Shown piece after piece: positions 13,809 through 14,690 of a stretch of 14,690 nt of DNA. The stretch spans positions 1 to 14,690 of the forward strand of contig JAFADX010000380.1 in the NCBI GenBank assembly GCA_023424475.1, in the 5' to 3' direction. The notes beneath the pieces were generated by a model. That model saw only the letters and a list, made by a program, of their open reading frames with translations, ran no database searches and was not told where the DNA came from. The position numbers and the translations under genes are program-made. How positions within the stretch are numbered: position 1 is the stretch's first letter; each line of letters begins with the position of its first letter. This stretch comes from Pseudomonadota bacterium (GTDB lineage Bacteria > Pseudomonadota > Alphaproteobacteria > Acetobacterales > Acetobacteraceae).

Positions 13809-14690
13809 TCACTCCGTGCCGAAGCGCGCCATCAGACCTGCGATGGCGTCGCCCCAGCGCCGGTGATGCAGGCGGCGGTTCACCGCACCGGCGAGGGTGC
13901 GTGCGTGACCGTCGTGCAGACCGATGGATTGGCGCTCGAAGTGGAAGAGTTCGGCGGCGGGTTCGTAGGCGATCTCATGCCCGGCCGCGCGCAGCTTCAG
14001 GCAGAGGTCCGAATCCTCGAAATCGCCGACGATGTAGTCCGTGCAGAAGCCGCCGGCCTGCTCGAAGGCCGCGCGCCGCGCCATCAGCGCCGCGCCGGTC
14101 ACCGCCGGCACCAGGCGCCCGCGCCGGGCATCCGGATGATGGCGCGGGAATCCCTTGAAGTAATGGTCGTTCAGCCAGGTGCCGTCGTCGCCCAGGCGAA
14201 ACAGCAGCCCGGCGTGCTGGATCGACCCGTCCTCGAACAGCAGCCGCGGACCGACCGCGGCGAGCCGGCGGCTCCGCGCCAGGCGCCTGAGCATGCGCCC
14301 GAGCCAGCCCTGCATCGCCGGCAGGACGTCCGAGTTGAGGAACACCAGCGAAGGCGACCGCGCTTCCGCGGCGCCGGCATTGCAGGCGGCCGCATAGCCC
14401 CGGTTCCGCGGCATCACGACCAGGCGCACGGGCTGGCCAAGCATCGCCGCCATGCCGCGCAGCAGATGCTCCACCTCGTGCCGCTGCTCCGGGCTGTCGA
14501 GCACGTAGATCAGCTCGGCGTCGCGGGTTTCCGTATCGCGCGCCAGCGCGGCGAACTGGAAGCGCAGGAACCGCAGGTTCCGGTAGAGCGGCACGATCAG
14601 GCTTGCGCGCGGGCGCGCGCGCCGGTCGGGGCCGTAGTCGGCCACCTCGGGTGGCGGGATGGGCGCCCGGGCGGCGGCCGCGTGCAGGGC
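13809..14690 (-). CDS. GT2-family glycosyltransferase, 5' end off window
   Basis: 293 residues are visible and the frame stays open to the window edge. A GTG at 14643-14645 could start it, but no Shine-Dalgarno precedes it, and the upstream residues (ALHAAAARAPIPPPE) read like an interdomain linker. A larger protein is therefore likely. The GT-A fold begins at residue 28 (RASLIVPLYRN). MPRNRGYAAACNAGAAEA (93-110) and VFLNSD (116-121, the DxD-type site with N119 and D121) follow. GAALMARRAAFEQAGGF (199-215) and GDFEDSDLCLKLRAAGHEI (222-240) hold the ED region with the likely catalytic base. This pattern is usual for rhamnosyltransferase-like GT2 enzymes, which fits the rmlB-like gene at the other end, though donor choice is not proven. 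The stop lies 5 bp before the GT4 start. Confidence 0.85.
   Translation of the reverse strand, partial: ALHAAAARAPIPPPEVADYGPDRRARPRASLIVPLYRNLRFLRFQFAALARDTETRDAELIYVLDSPEQRHEVEHLLRGMAAMLGQPVRLVVMPRNRGYAAACNAGAAEARSPSLVFLNSDVLPAMQGWLGRMLRRLARSRRLAAVGPRLLFEDGSIQHAGLLFRLGDDGTWLNDHYFKGFPRHHPDARRGRLVPAVTGAALMARRAAFEQAGGFCTDYIVGDFEDSDLCLKLRAAGHEIAYEPAAELFHFERQSIGLHDGHARTLAGAVNRRLHHRRWGDAIAGLMARFGTE
13812..13815 (-). promoter_or_regulatory. ribosome binding site of the GT4 gene
   Basis: GGAG, 8 nt before the ATG at 13801-13803, lying across the stop region of the preceding GT2 gene. It favours this ATG over the GTG at 13810-13812. Confidence 0.6.

Noticed and set aside
1..14690. Search for CRISPR arrays, tRNA genes, insertion sequences and long direct repeats
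   Set aside because: No regularly spaced direct repeats, no cloverleaf-like sequence and no transposase motifs were seen; the only repeats are protein-level units in the two neighbouring genes.

Overview
This window is very GC-rich and densely coded. Every supported gene lies on the minus strand, so transcription runs from high to low coordinates. GC-saturated third codon positions, PrtD/HlyD-type secretion genes and large multidomain glycosyltransferases suggest an alphaproteobacterium, perhaps Rhodospirillales/Acetobacteraceae. The family-level guess is weak because no rRNA or other marker gene is present. I found no tRNA, rRNA, CRISPR array, insertion sequence or phage gene.

Reading in the direction of transcription, the right end holds a family 2 glycosyltransferase whose 5' end is off the window (13809-14690). 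Next come a family 4 (GT-B) glycosyltransferase (12514-13803) and an unrecognised 236-aa protein with an N-terminal beta-rich module, a helical middle and a single C-terminal membrane segment (11841-12551). Then follows a type I secretion-like exporter: two non-identical ABC half-transporters (10120-11838 and 8450-10123) and an HlyD/PrtE-type membrane fusion protein (7119-8453). These three genes are joined by ATGA stop/start overlaps. No TolC-like outer-membrane partner and no RTX-type substrate is visible.

Downstream is a 1302-aa protein (3163-7071) that combines N-terminal FDxxYYLxxxPDV-type repeats, a WbsX/GH99-like domain, a GT4 domain and a C-terminal GT2 domain. A 147-aa protein built mostly from the same repeat family follows (2669-3112). 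After a stem-loop-rich gap come a polysaccharide pyruvyl transferase (1349-2545), a signal-bearing GH99-like protein overlapping it by ATGA (246-1352), and the first 54 codons of an RmlB-like dTDP-glucose 4,6-dehydratase (1-163).

Taken together, this looks like a cell-surface glycan or glycoprotein locus: nucleotide-sugar supply (RmlB), chain assembly (at least four glycosyltransferase domains), pyruvyl decoration, two WbsX/GH99-like modules and a dedicated exporter. The most unusual points are the exporter's position inside a glycan operon, the tail-anchored protein translated just before it, and the repeat module shared between the giant transferase and its small neighbour. What the exporter carries cannot be settled from this sequence.
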